Source: Eulemur rufifrons (lineage: Eukaryota > Chordata > Mammalia > Primates > Lemuridae). Taken from it: a DNA stretch of 64,000 nt. The notes below the pieces were generated by a model. It worked only from the letters and a program-made list of their open reading frames with translations. It made no database searches and was not told the origin of the DNA. The translations under genes and the position numbers were made by a program. Below are positions 13,981 through 25,600 of this stretch, one piece after another (positions within the stretch are counted from its first letter, which is position 1; every line of letters begins with the position of its first letter). The stretch spans positions 1,277,501 to 1,341,500 of the forward strand of contig NC_090985.1 in the NCBI RefSeq assembly GCF_041146395.1. The letters are read 5' to 3'.

Positions 13981-14404
13981 AAACATTTTTTATCAATCTC
14001 TTTTCTCCCCTTTTCAACAGGCTATAACCATTTTTTTGCCTAACATGAATACTTTCAACAATAATGAGATATGTTTATTCAACAAAATACTTTGTGGGAT
14101 TCATATTAGCCATAAAGAGGGCTTGAGGAAGCAAGAGTTCCAGGCCCATGAGGCACCTGAGTGATGGTAAGATTGATTAAGTGCCCCGGTAGGTGTGGTT
14201 CAGGCAGCTTCTTTGGGAACACAGAGCAGAAAGTGGACCCGGAAGAAGGAGGATTTAAGCTGATTTCCTGAAATAGAATTGTTATAAACAAGAGTGCAAA
14301 AATGGACTAAAGAAAGAACAGGGTGAGCTAGAAGCTTGTGGCAAGGAGTGAGCATGATTTGTTTCAAACAGATGGCAGCAAAGGACCCTCTACTTTCAGG
14401 AAGA

Positions 14405-14595
14405 GCAGAGTAAGAACAGTTAGTGAACTTCTGCTGTGTGCCTGGCGTTATGTAATGTCGTTAGATAGATGATATAAGTCCCCTCTAGGGGAGCTGAGAC
14501 TGCGGAAGTTTCGTAACATGTCCAAGCTCTTACAGGTACTAAAATGGCAAAGCTGGGATTCAGGCTGCTGCCAGCCTGGCTCCAGGCTTGTTCTG
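14405..14595 (-). mobile_element. MIR SINE, antisense
   Basis: Reads CTTCTGCTGTGTGCCTGGCG near its start and AAAGCTGGGATTCAGGCTGC near its end, the reverse of the MIR core. Confidence 0.7.
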
Positions 14596-15278
14596 TTTAC
14601 TCACAGCCGCTGTCCAGGGCAATGCCGGGCGGGGTAAACTCTGTAAAGCGTGCATGCTAGGTGCAGACTCCTCTCTGGTGCAATTACTGTAACCAAAGCA
14701 GAAGTAATGTAAGGAGAATAGGGTGTCTTAGGAGAATTTAGATAAATGCATTGGGATGAAAGGCAGTCAAACAGAAAGAAAAAGTGTTAAAATAACCCAG
14801 ATGTGAAGTGATGAGGACCACGATTGGAATGGGAAACAAAAGAGCATTAGACATTTCAAAATGAAAAGTATTGGAATTTGGTGACTTAACTCTAGGAAGT
14901 AAAGCAAAGGAAAATAAGTTCAATTGACATGTATTTGCTGTTGTAATTGAGTCTATGTTACATTCATTCATTACAGTTCTTTTGTCAGAATTTTAATAAT
15001 TGGTAATATTTTCTTTGCAGTCATAAAATATTTAATCTTGAATTTTTTGTGCTGATAAGAACTTCTTAGGTAAAAGGACATAAATGAAAAACAATTTTTT
15101 TCAGGAGCGTGGTTACAGTTAATTAAAGCTGTATACTGTCTTAAGATTGAGTAAATGAATGAAATTTAAAATTCTTCCTTAAATGAAAGTAATAAGAATT
15201 CATGAATGCTCACAAAATTTTAGTTTCATGGGGATATGATGGACTTCGAGAGTCAGTTTTTTTTTTGTTTTTTAGATT

Positions 15279-15478
15279 TATCAAAAGGCTCTGATTTTGC
15301 TGCTTACTAGATTTGTGGCCTTGGGCAAGTTACTAAGTCTTTTTGAGTCTCATTTTTTTATATTCAAAATGGGGATATCAATAGCACCAACATCATAGGG
15401 TTCTTGGGAAGATTAATTGAGATATAAATAAAACAATAAAAACTGCTCCTTGCCCATAATAAACTCTTAATAACTATT
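15279..15478 (+). mobile_element. MIR SINE, sense
   Basis: Contains TGCTGCTTACTAGATTTGTG, CCTTGGGCAAGTTACTAAGT, AAAATGGGGATATCAATAGC and an end near AATAAACTCTTAATAACTAT. Confidence 0.88.
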
Positions 15479-16514
15479 AAGTACTGTCTGGGGGGCTTGA
15501 GGGAGCAATGTGTTGTGGTTTTGCTTATGAATTGTTAGGAAAAGTCAGAACTCACGTTTTGTGAATCTTCTCTAATTCCTAGACTTGTTGATTGTACCAC
15601 GCTGATAGTGTTTCTAAGACTGGCAGAGTGGTCCTGCTTTCTGTGTCCTTGGATTTGTGGCTTTACAATCCCGCAGTGCAGCAGTGAAGGAGTCGTTCTG
15701 TCTCCTCGTTTCTCTTCTCTTGCCCTTTTCCTCCCTGGTACCTACGTGACTGCCATCTGGTGTGCCCCGCAGTAGTGGCAAGGGGTGGCAGCACTTCAGT
15801 GTCACCAGAGCTGCCCCGTCGATGCCATTAGACATTCAGGTAAACTACCCTTTCATGGTTTTTGGCCTTCCTGAATCTTCATGTAAAGTTACATTTTGTG
15901 GCCTAAAGATGCATAAATAAAGGTTGATTCTTTTTTTTTTTTTTTTTAAGTAACCCATGAAATCCTTTGTGCCTCTTGAGTTATGAAAATCATTGTTAAT
16001 TTGCTGCTGTGCACGCAGTTGGGCTTGGGAAAATTGCGGGGGTTACATGTTTTGAACTTCAGTCTTACTGTTCTGAAGCAAATGTTATGATATAAAAGCT
16101 GTGGTCGTGCTGTGGTTTTTATCTCTGCCTATTTACTTGAGTTTTACAAACATAGAGTATTTATCTCCTCTGGCGTTTGTGATTGCAGCTGTGTGCTGAG
16201 AGATCTGTCAGCACCGGGGGATCCCTGTGACTCCTCGGACATCATTCTGATGTCACCAGTGGGCAGCGTAGCACAGTTGCCGGCTTAGATCCGGGTTCCT
16301 CAGTCTTTTTTCTCTCAGGGGCCTTTTTAGACTTTTCTTTCTAATTGACTCCCACTTTTATAAATTTTACCTCCACACATACACTGTATGTCTGTTTATG
16401 TGCTGTATGTATCTGTGTGTTTTATACATAAAGAGTAAGGGGTTTTGTGCCCCATTTCCTCCAAGAATTAGTGTTGGTACCTCTGCCTGTGTTGAGAATG
16501 CATACTGCATAGTT

Positions 16515-17749
16515 TAGTGGATTCTCAAAATTTTTGGTTTCAGAACCTTTACATTCTCAAAATTATCGAATACCATGAAGAATTTTGTTTATGAGGGTTA
16601 TAGCTAGTGATATTTATCATATTACAAATTAAAGCTGAGAAAAAATTTTAAATACTAACTCATTTTAAAATATTTTATGAAAAATAATCATTTTCCCCTC
16701 CGTTACGTTCTTTACTGAGAAGAGTGACATTGTTAACACATTTTTGCAAATCTTTTTAAGGTCTGGCTTAATAGCAAGATTCTCATAGTTGCTTCTGCAT
16801 TCAATCTGTTACAGTGTTATAAAGAAAATCTGGGCTAATATGTAGTTGGAAAAGGAAAGAATATTTTAATAACCTTTTCAGATAATAGGGGTTGTTCTTT
16901 GATAATACACCAAAACTTGACAGTTGGTAGTTTCTTAAAGGATGGTTGTGACCTGGAATCTGAAACCATGTAAAAACATTTTGTCCTGTTATATGGAAAT
17001 CCACTGGTCTCTCTTTAGTTTGAATGGGTCTTTTGTTCATGAATAATTTTGTACCATCGTACATTGGTCACTTGGAAAATATTGATTCACTCACTGTCTT
17101 ATGAAGATCTTTGAAATGTTGATACAGTATTTTTTAATCACATTTTATTAATATCACCACTGATCTTATCAGAAAACTCAAAATATTAGAGATGCTTGTT
17201 AAGCATTTTTTCACTTGAATGCTTGAATGTTGTCTTTGATAATGAATACTATTAGTTGTTTGAAGTAACAAGTATACTTGATTCGTTTGTAAGAAAATGT
17301 CTGCCGTATACTCCAGTCTGCATAATCAGCTTATCAGTCATGATTTCAAATAAAAAACATGTCCCTTTAAAAAGGTAACTCAGTCAGCTCATAACTTGAA
17401 CAGTGGCTCAAGTGCCTTTTCCTCAGTCATCCTGCTGTGTGCGGCAGCAGTGCTTCACGCCCGCCTCCCAGTTTATCTCCAAATATTAACAAGACGTGTG
17501 CTCACGGCCAAGATTTAATAAAATTAATAAGTTTTACTATGAGAGCATGACATTGCAGAATACCACTACTAGTTCAGTTTAGTGCCACTGCCTTGATAAG
17601 GCTTCCGCTGATTCTTCCACCACTGCTTTTTTTGCACCACTAGTGCTCATGTCCATAACAGAGAAAAAGGCAAGTAACTTTTTAGTGTGATTCTGAAAGC
17701 AGTTTTGACCTTCATAGGGGTCAGTGGACCATACTTTGAGGACCACTGA
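16515..17749 (+). mobile_element. Long hAT-class DNA transposon fossil, no open frame
   Basis: About 1.2 kb reads as a known high-copy mammalian DNA transposon: AACCTTTACATTCTCAAAAT, AACATTTTGTCCTGTTATAT, GGCAGCAGTGCTTCACGCCC, and the right end CATACTTTGAGGACCACTG. I think it is of the Arthur/Zaphod type, but the family name is uncertain. All coding capacity is lost. Confidence 0.6.
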
Positions 17750-17751
17750 TT

Positions 17752-17836
17752 TCGAGTGTGGACGTTGGTGGAGCCAGGCTACCTGGATTGAATCCCAGCT
17801 CCTTCACTTACTAATGAGCTACATGACCTTGAATTA
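17752..17836 (+). mobile_element. MIR fragment, sense
   Basis: Short 5' part of MIR: GTGGAGCCAGGCTACCTGGA, TTGAATCCCAGCTCCTTCAC, TTACTAATGAGCTACATGAC. Confidence 0.7.
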
Positions 17837-17837
17837 C

Positions 17838-17930
17838 CCTGATACCAAAACCAGACAAACATTTAAAAAAAGGAAAGCTATAGGTCAGTATCCCTCATGA
17901 ACATACGCAAGAAAAAAAAAAAAAAATATT
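17838..17930 (+). mobile_element. L1 ORF2 fragment
   Basis: ACCCTGATACCAAAACCAGA followed by GGTCAGTATCCCTCATGAAC is a classic L1 ORF2 stretch. It ends in an A run and abuts the MIR. Confidence 0.7.
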
Positions 17931-19445
17931 TGCCATGAACTTTTCTACACCATCATTGTTATTTTTTTCCGATACGTGTTATTTACAGGGCTACAGAAGA
18001 GGGAGATATCTGGATTCTGAAATGACTTGTCATCATGGAGTAAGGAAGATGATTGTCAAAATCCCAAACTGTATTCCTAGGCTAAAGGTCTAAATATTCT
18101 TACTGTTTTAGGACATTTCTTTTTAAAAGCAAAAAAAAAAAAAAAAAATGCCTGCTGCTTTGTTGCAGTCAAGGGCATTGCTGCTCTTGATTGTGAAATT
18201 TGCATTAAATCCTTCCCGCCCCTCAACAGTCTTCGCATAATTTAGGCAAAGAGAAATCTGGTAATAGTGAACCCAGGCTGTTTCCTGTAGGTGTTTATCA
18301 ATTCCAGGGAATTTCAGTGGCAAAACATTTTCCTCCTTTGGTTAGTCTCACTCTTCATGATCTTTGAACATAGATTCGTCTGTAATACACATACACACAT
18401 TTTGGAGTAAACCTTCATTTAGGGAGTTGCTTTTTAATAAGAGAGAGAGCCCGTTAGTACCTTCTGTCGTGTTATTTATGCCAAGGAACCAGTTGCTTCA
18501 TGGGAGAAGTGACACATGAGGTTCTTCCATCTGCTGTAATTGATTATTAATGTGGTTCCCAAGCAGTTCCTCAGTCCCAGCATCATTTCCCTGGCTGACT
18601 AATGCCTCTGTCCTGCTTTTAATTTTAGTTTTTATTTTTAAATACTTAAAAAAATAAATTTTCCCCCAATTAGGCAAGTGGTATCTTCATTTTAGAGAAT
18701 TTTTAAAAAGTACAGAAAAGGTACAAATCAGGAAAAAGAGTCACTAGCTTTTCCATCCTTGGACATGTTCCTTACTAACTTTTTTGATGATTAATAGATA
18801 CTCCTTTTTTTCCTAATTAGCAACATATTTTATGTACATTTCATATTGTGCCTTTTCATTCATTATCAGCATTTTCCCCCATCAAAAGTATTCTAACCAG
18901 GTCACTTGGGTTTTTAAGTATTCTATATTTCCAGTGACTGCATAACTTCTGTCATTAATATGTATAACACTTTTTTAAAAGTCCATTCTCCTAATGTTAG
19001 ACATTTAGGTTATTTTCAATTTATCATTATAAATATGCTGTGTACATGTTAGCATGTGAACTTCCAGCAAAAGTTTAAATACTTAGAAGTTAAAGAGTGT
19101 AACATATAGCAAAACTCATGATTTATATTTCTTACTACTAGAAGAGGCCAAACTGAACTAGATGTAAGGGTTTTTCCTTAACCTTCTGGTGATACCTTCC
19201 TGTAGGAGTTCTTTGTACTTTCTTCCCGAGCCTGTGCAGACCTGCTTGTGCAGAGTGGGGTGGAGAGAACAGTTCAGTGTGTGTCCTTTTGGTCTTTATT
19301 TTTTCTCTTTATCTTTAGCCCCAGGTCGTGGGACACTTACAGAGAGTGGTTTGAGGAGTAATATATGTGGATATTTTCCTTTATTGGATAAGGTATGATG
19401 GGAGTTTTGTGTCTGAGTTCTTTGCTAATTCTATATAAATTTCAG

Positions 19446-19616
19446 GTGTGCAACAGAGGAACATGGCTCAAGAAACTAATCACAGCCAAGTGCCTATGCT
19501 TTGTTCTACTGGCTGCGGATTTTATGGAAACCCTCGTACAAATGGCATGTGTTCAGTATGCTATAAAGAACATCTTCAAAGACAGAATAGTAGTAATGGT
19601 AGAATAAGCCCACCTG
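19446..19616 (+). CDS. ZFAND6: ZFAND6 first coding exon (A20 zinc finger)
   Basis: The acceptor ends at 19445 and the donor GTAAGT begins at 19617. Coding starts at ATG 19463, leaving 17 bases of 5' UTR in this exon. The GTG at 19448 is in frame but is not a plausible start. It encodes residues 1-51 with the complete A20 finger (C14, C18, C30, C33) followed by the start of the Ser-rich linker. Confidence 0.97.
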
Positions 19617-22600
19617 GTAAGTCATTCTGTTAAAACAGTATTCATAGTTGAAATACACTTAGGTAGTTCATTGTACCCTGTACCTCTTCCCGCTCTCACA
19701 CTGTACTTGCATTATCACATTTCTATCAGTAACATTTTTCGTTGTGCATTGTGATATGATCAGAGGTGAGGACTCAGGAATAAGAGTTCCGTTGCTCAGT
19801 GAAAATACTATAAATCCATTCCATTGTCTTATTTGCTGTGCTGCAAACTCTGTTACTGTTTTTAAATAGACACCTGATGTCTATGTAGCTGTCTTGGAAA
19901 GTAAGGTAAGGGAGTGAAGGCTACAAAAGAACCTTGGTCCTTTTATCTGGGTGACTTTTGCAGCTAAGTGAGTTATTGAAGAAAAGAGTAGATTATCAAT
20001 CACTATAACTGACTTTAGAGAAAGCCTGCCTTCAGCAGGAGGGGGTAACGGATTGACTCAGAGTAAAGGACATTCAGCCCCAGTTCACTTGGGTTTTTCA
20101 TGCCTCTTTGTTGTGCAAAGGATTTTCCTGGAACTGAGGAAATTCTGAATATAAGCTCTGCATAAGGGAAATGTCAAAAGTATTCATCTAAGATAGTTCT
20201 CATACAGGTTAATGCCTAAAATGGCGTAGATTTTTGTGCTTAATGAAAGTGCAAGCTATGACTTAGTTCATTTAAACTTTTGTCTGAGGTCTTTCTTATC
20301 ATTGTTTCATGTTCAAGCCAAAAACTACAACCATTTACTAGAAACTTGCCAAATTTTCTTAAGGCTAAGATCTAATGAGTACAAATTGTTGTTTTTAAAT
20401 TAAGTCATCTACATTTCTGCTTTACGATATGCAGGGAAAATAATATAACCTAGTGTGCTAAGCACAGGTTGTAATTCTAAACCTGTGTCTGCCTTACTGC
20501 TACATTATCTTTTATTTTAAATCTCTCATTTGTATACTAGCACTTGGAAGATGTTTCTGAATTAAAGGAGTTAGGTTTGGGTGATACTAATCCTGAGAAA
20601 TAGGAGTTTAGTTTATTAACGTAAACAATTTATATTTTTTACAATTTGTATTGTTAAATTTCCTTTCTGGTTAAAATTTACATATTTTTCATTTGTAAGG
20701 CATTAAAAATCTTTTAACTAAAAGTAATGAATTGACATATTACATAGTAAAACAAAATCCATATACTATATTTTGTAGAAAATTGACCTTGATTTTTTTT
20801 TTTAGATAAGGTCCTAGACTGCCCTGGGTATAGAGTCACTAATATGAACTGTGGTACTGTTACAGCGACTTCTGTCAGTAGTCTGTCTGAGTCTTTACCA
20901 GTTCAGGGCACAGATGGCAGCGTCCCAGCAGCTCAGTCCCCGTTAGACTCCACGTCTTCATCGATGCAGCCAAGGTAAGAGGTGGTCTCTGAAACGTCGT
21001 TGTAATGCTAAGGAAAAGTAAAGAATACGTTCCATTTTTGGTCTGTTCTATTAAGGAAAACTATGTAAAGCCACTTTTACGATTAACTGGCCTTAAATTG
21101 TATCTGTCTGATTATTAACTAGTTAGAAAAAGCTTTTTCTTATTTTTACAATATTGGGTGGGGAGTTATGTTTTAAGTCTTAGATTACCTTTTCAGTCTT
21201 CTTTTTCTATTTTTCTTCCTCATAGTATGTCCTGACCCATCCCTGAAGTCCTTTTGAAGCATGTTGTTCTTTAAATTTTAGTTTTATTTTACAGTATTAC
21301 TGCCTTGTATTAAAAAAAAAATAGTCTTGTCACAGATTCTCTTTGTTTAATATCATGATGAAGTACTCATTTTTGTTTGTATTGTAACATATTTTTCTTT
21401 TTAACTCTGAAATCACACCATTTAGAAGCCTGCATGCAGAAATATGTGTTTCATTTTTATTCTGCTGTTAGGAACCAATATATTAAGTTTCTGTACTATG
21501 GTTCTTTGTTTCCAGTTCATGACAGGAGATGTTCAGTTCTGCTATGCCCAGATATCATTTGCAGCTTTGCATTAGGGTTCCTTAAGCATGTCTTTATCAT
21601 GGTAGTTTTCATTTAGCGAATTCATGTGGCATTTGAAATACACAAAGGATATATACTATTGCTTTATTTCCATGGCTATAAAATTCTCATCCAAATTGGT
21701 TTCTAGTTTCAAAGCTCTGTGACGATGTTTAAGTTATGAAAATGTATGTTGGTGTTCTTACTGTAATGATCTACTTAGATATGTTAAACTCATACTATAT
21801 CGCTTTAGTTAATATTCATGTGTGAAGATCATCTTTTAAAATGAAATATTTTTGCTTTTGTAGCCCTGTATCAAATCAGTCACTTTTATCAGAATCTGTA
21901 GCATCTTCCCAAGTGGACAGTACATCTGTGGACAAAGCAGTACCTGAGACAGAAGATCTGCAAGGTTTGCGTATGAACTCGCATGTATTTTGTCATGTTC
22001 TAACATGTCAGTGTCGTGGGCCAGACACTGTCCCAGGCACGTGTATAAAAAGTTCCGTACTTAAAGTACATATTTTTCTACTCATTTTCTTTATGAACAT
22101 AATAATTTATATCCTCAAGTATTTAATTTTCTGAAATGTTGGGAGCCATTTAGCACAAGTAATTATTTCATCAGCATAAACATCTAAAATTCAAAATTTT
22201 GTTTAGCTTGAGTAATATAATTAGATGACCATGTGGCAGTGTTAGACTATTCTCTTACTATTTTGATCAGTTTAATCTAAAAACTATTTACTCTCCAAGC
22301 AAAGTGGGCTGCTGGTCTGAGGGGCATCTGCGTCTCCTGCGTTTGAGAGGCTGTGTACCACCTGGCTGGCTGTCCCCGCCCTCCCCGCCTGCGGTTCACA
22401 GTGCGGCAGCCACTGCAGTTGCTCGTGGCCGCATCACAGCGTCCCATGTCCTTCCTTGTGCTTGTGCTTTTCGTATCCGCATTATTTGGAGCAAAGTGAT
22501 CCAGGAGGACTTCTGTATTTGTATGAAGGCTTTCCTAGTGGGAAAAGACAGTGCAGGGGAGGCCATGAAATAATATCTGCTTGATTAGTTACGTTCCAGC

Positions 22601-25600
22601 AGTGTGTGGAAACAGTGTATTAACCGAGGAAGATACTCTGGAAGGACAAGCCCAAGGATGAGCAGGTGCAGTTCTGCCTGACCAGTGACACTTTGCATCG
22701 TGCATGGTGCTCACGTTATGGTGACAGATAAATCTGGCAGTCTTAGTTTTAGTTGCTAAGTTTTAAATTTAGATAAGCTAGCTAATTCTCCCTGCTTTGA
22801 TTTCATGCCCAACTGATACTTGACATAATTTGCCTATTTGTGTAGATTTTGCTGTAGCAAAAGATTACTGTGTGGTCAACATAAATATTCTACTCCATCT
22901 AGCATATTATTATAAATTCATAAATATTTTAAATGAACAACTTTTTTTTTTTTTTAGTTAAATAGAAAAATTTAAAGAAGGGCAGAGATGACCAGTATTT
23001 TAAAAGCAGAAAAAAGAAAAGAACTCCAAGACTCAGTTATCACTGGACATGGGAGATAGGAGACAGGGTGGTGTCAGAGCTTCTGATTTTATTGGAGTGG
23101 CAAAGGTGTGGTCACTTTAGACAAGGAGGCCGGAAAAGGTAATGTGGTCAGACAAAATTTTAGATACAGTGAGTTGGAAGTTACCAACTTTCAGAGCTGA
23201 AAGAGCTCATTTGGAGGTTGTAGATGGATAGTAGGCATTTAATGTGTGGAGTGATCAGTATTATACCTGAGATTTGGAATCTCAGCCAAGCGTAGGTTGA
23301 AAAATGAGAGTTTAAAAACAAGGGAACAGGCAGGAGGATGAGCCAGCGAAGGAGCAGAGACAGCAGCCACCTGGATCCTGGCTGGTTTCAGACCACAGAT
23401 GCCAAAGGAGAGCTTCAGGAGGCAAGGGTTGTGCAGCAGTTTTGAGAGGGAGAGGGAAGTTAGGAAGAAAACAGGCTGCTAATCCTGAAAATGTTACTTA
23501 TGTCTTATGATAGAACAAATTTTAGAATGTTGGTAGTGAAAAAAATGTATAAAGCTTAAGGATACAGTAGCAATTGTGCAAGTTTGACAAAGAATAAAGG
23601 TTGAGGTTAGTGAGCTATCACAGTAGGACGTGCTTTTATTATACCACTCGTGGCATGTGGAGAAGAGCGTAGTTTCTCCACCCAGCCTGAGTGCATTCAT
23701 TCACATCGAGGTCATGATATCATCTTAGGAGAAATTGTAGAAGGTTTTTAAAACTTAGACGCCACTTATAATTTGACTGACTTTCAGGTTAAACCAGTAT
23801 TAACTTTTAAGTACCTTTTAAAAGAGCTTAGCATTTATAATTTCAACATAGCAGAATCTTTGATAAATTAGGTATAAGTTTTTTCTGAGTTTAAGAGAGG
23901 ATTAGTTTTCAACGTAAAATCTTTTTTTAATAGCCTAGTTTTAAAAAATGTTTTATGTTGTTGAATTAAAAATACCTCTTAATATAAACAATACACAAAT
24001 ATAAATGTGTTTGTGTGTATATAGATACATATACTGTATACAAATACATTCACATATACTTACATGCACTTTTGATGATTTCCTTGTTCAGTAGAACAAA
24101 TTCAGAGAAAATTTTCTCATCTGTTTTAATAGATGGATGAAAAGAGAGAAAAAGTCTGTTTGATTCAATCATATGGTCGTATGAGCTAGAACTAGAATCC
24201 AGGCACCCGACTCTAGTCGTCTTTCCACGGGCAGTTGTGCTGCTTATGGGCCTGGGTGGTGGATACGTATGTTCCTGTTGCAGTTCCCAGAGTAGGGTCC
24301 GCTGGGTGGGCGAGCTACACAGGTGTGTTTTCTTCCCCTCAGAGGACACTTACGTAGGTAGGAAGACCATCCCAGATGGAAGAGGGTATATGAGTAGCGG
24401 CTGTGTGTCTAAGCCAGAATTTCCTAACATTTTACATTGGAGTTTTCAGAACAGCTTTTTTCCCTGCAGGTATTCTGCCTATAATTAGGATATGCTGCCA
24501 CCACGTGGGTGGTACTGCTTTCATTTTGGCCTCATCGCTCTGAAGAACTTGTATGTTTAACTGAGAATCTGGCATATTGCAGCATGTTTCTCATTTAATT
24601 ATGATTTTTAATTTAAAAAAATAGTACCTCACATAGTGTCACTTAGGAATGTAAGTCAGATTTCTAATTCACAAAGGCTAGCTTTTACAAACAGACTTTT
24701 AAGCGTTTTGGTATACTCCAAAACTATCATACTTGGCTGGCTGCCTTTTTTGAACAACATGCTTAAATTTGGCTAATCTCTCAGTCACTCACATCTTGGG
24801 TCATAGCAAAAAAATACGGAATTTGGATTCATAGTTTCTGTTTTCATGTATTAACCTCTCTGAGTCTTATTTGCATTACTTTTAAAGGAAAATGATAAGC
24901 ATGTCCCCTTTATAGGGCATTAAAAGTTATTGAGATAATGGAGGTAAAATGAGCTTTGTAAACTGCCAAGTATATTCTTATTCTGTGTGATGCCAAAGTG
25001 ATTTGGGAGTCTCGGAGGCTTAGAATAAGAGGTAATTTTAAAGCTTTCCAACAGTGGAGGGAAATGGTGTTAAGATGGTGAGCTCTGCATCACTGACACA
25101 CTCTAGGAAAGCTGAGTTCCCGTGTGGGACGTGCAGAGGGTGCTACACTGGGGGGCAGCACGAACCAGAAGTTGAGGCTCTTTCCAACTCTTAAGGGTTC
25201 CTGACATCATACAAAGTTAAGTTGTCACAGCATGGATTTGGAGCAATCAGAGGGGAACAATCTCATTAAAAAATCAGGTACTACTTCCGATCTTGAAGCA
25301 CGGGTGAGGATAGCCAAAGCGATCTTGAAAAAGAACAATAGCATCAGAGAACTAACAATTCCTGATTTCACAATTTAATACGAGCTGCATAATCAAGACT
25401 GTGTGATACTGCCAGGAGAATAATCATATAGATCAGTGGAATAAAACAGAATTCAGAAATACACTCTTACATTTATGGGCAAATGATTTTCAACAAGGGT
25501 GCCAAGACCATTCAATGGGAAAAAAATGATCTTTTCCACAATGGCTGGGACAAGCTCATATCCACATTCAGAAGAGTGAATTGGACCTCCCCACCTCATG

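Larger units (their letters stand above)
19617..21863 (+). other. ZFAND6: ZFAND6 introns between the first three coding exons
   Basis: Two introns, 19617-20865 and 20975-21863, are AT-rich and without clear repeats. Apart from the alternative acceptor near 20805 nothing stands out. Confidence 0.85.
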
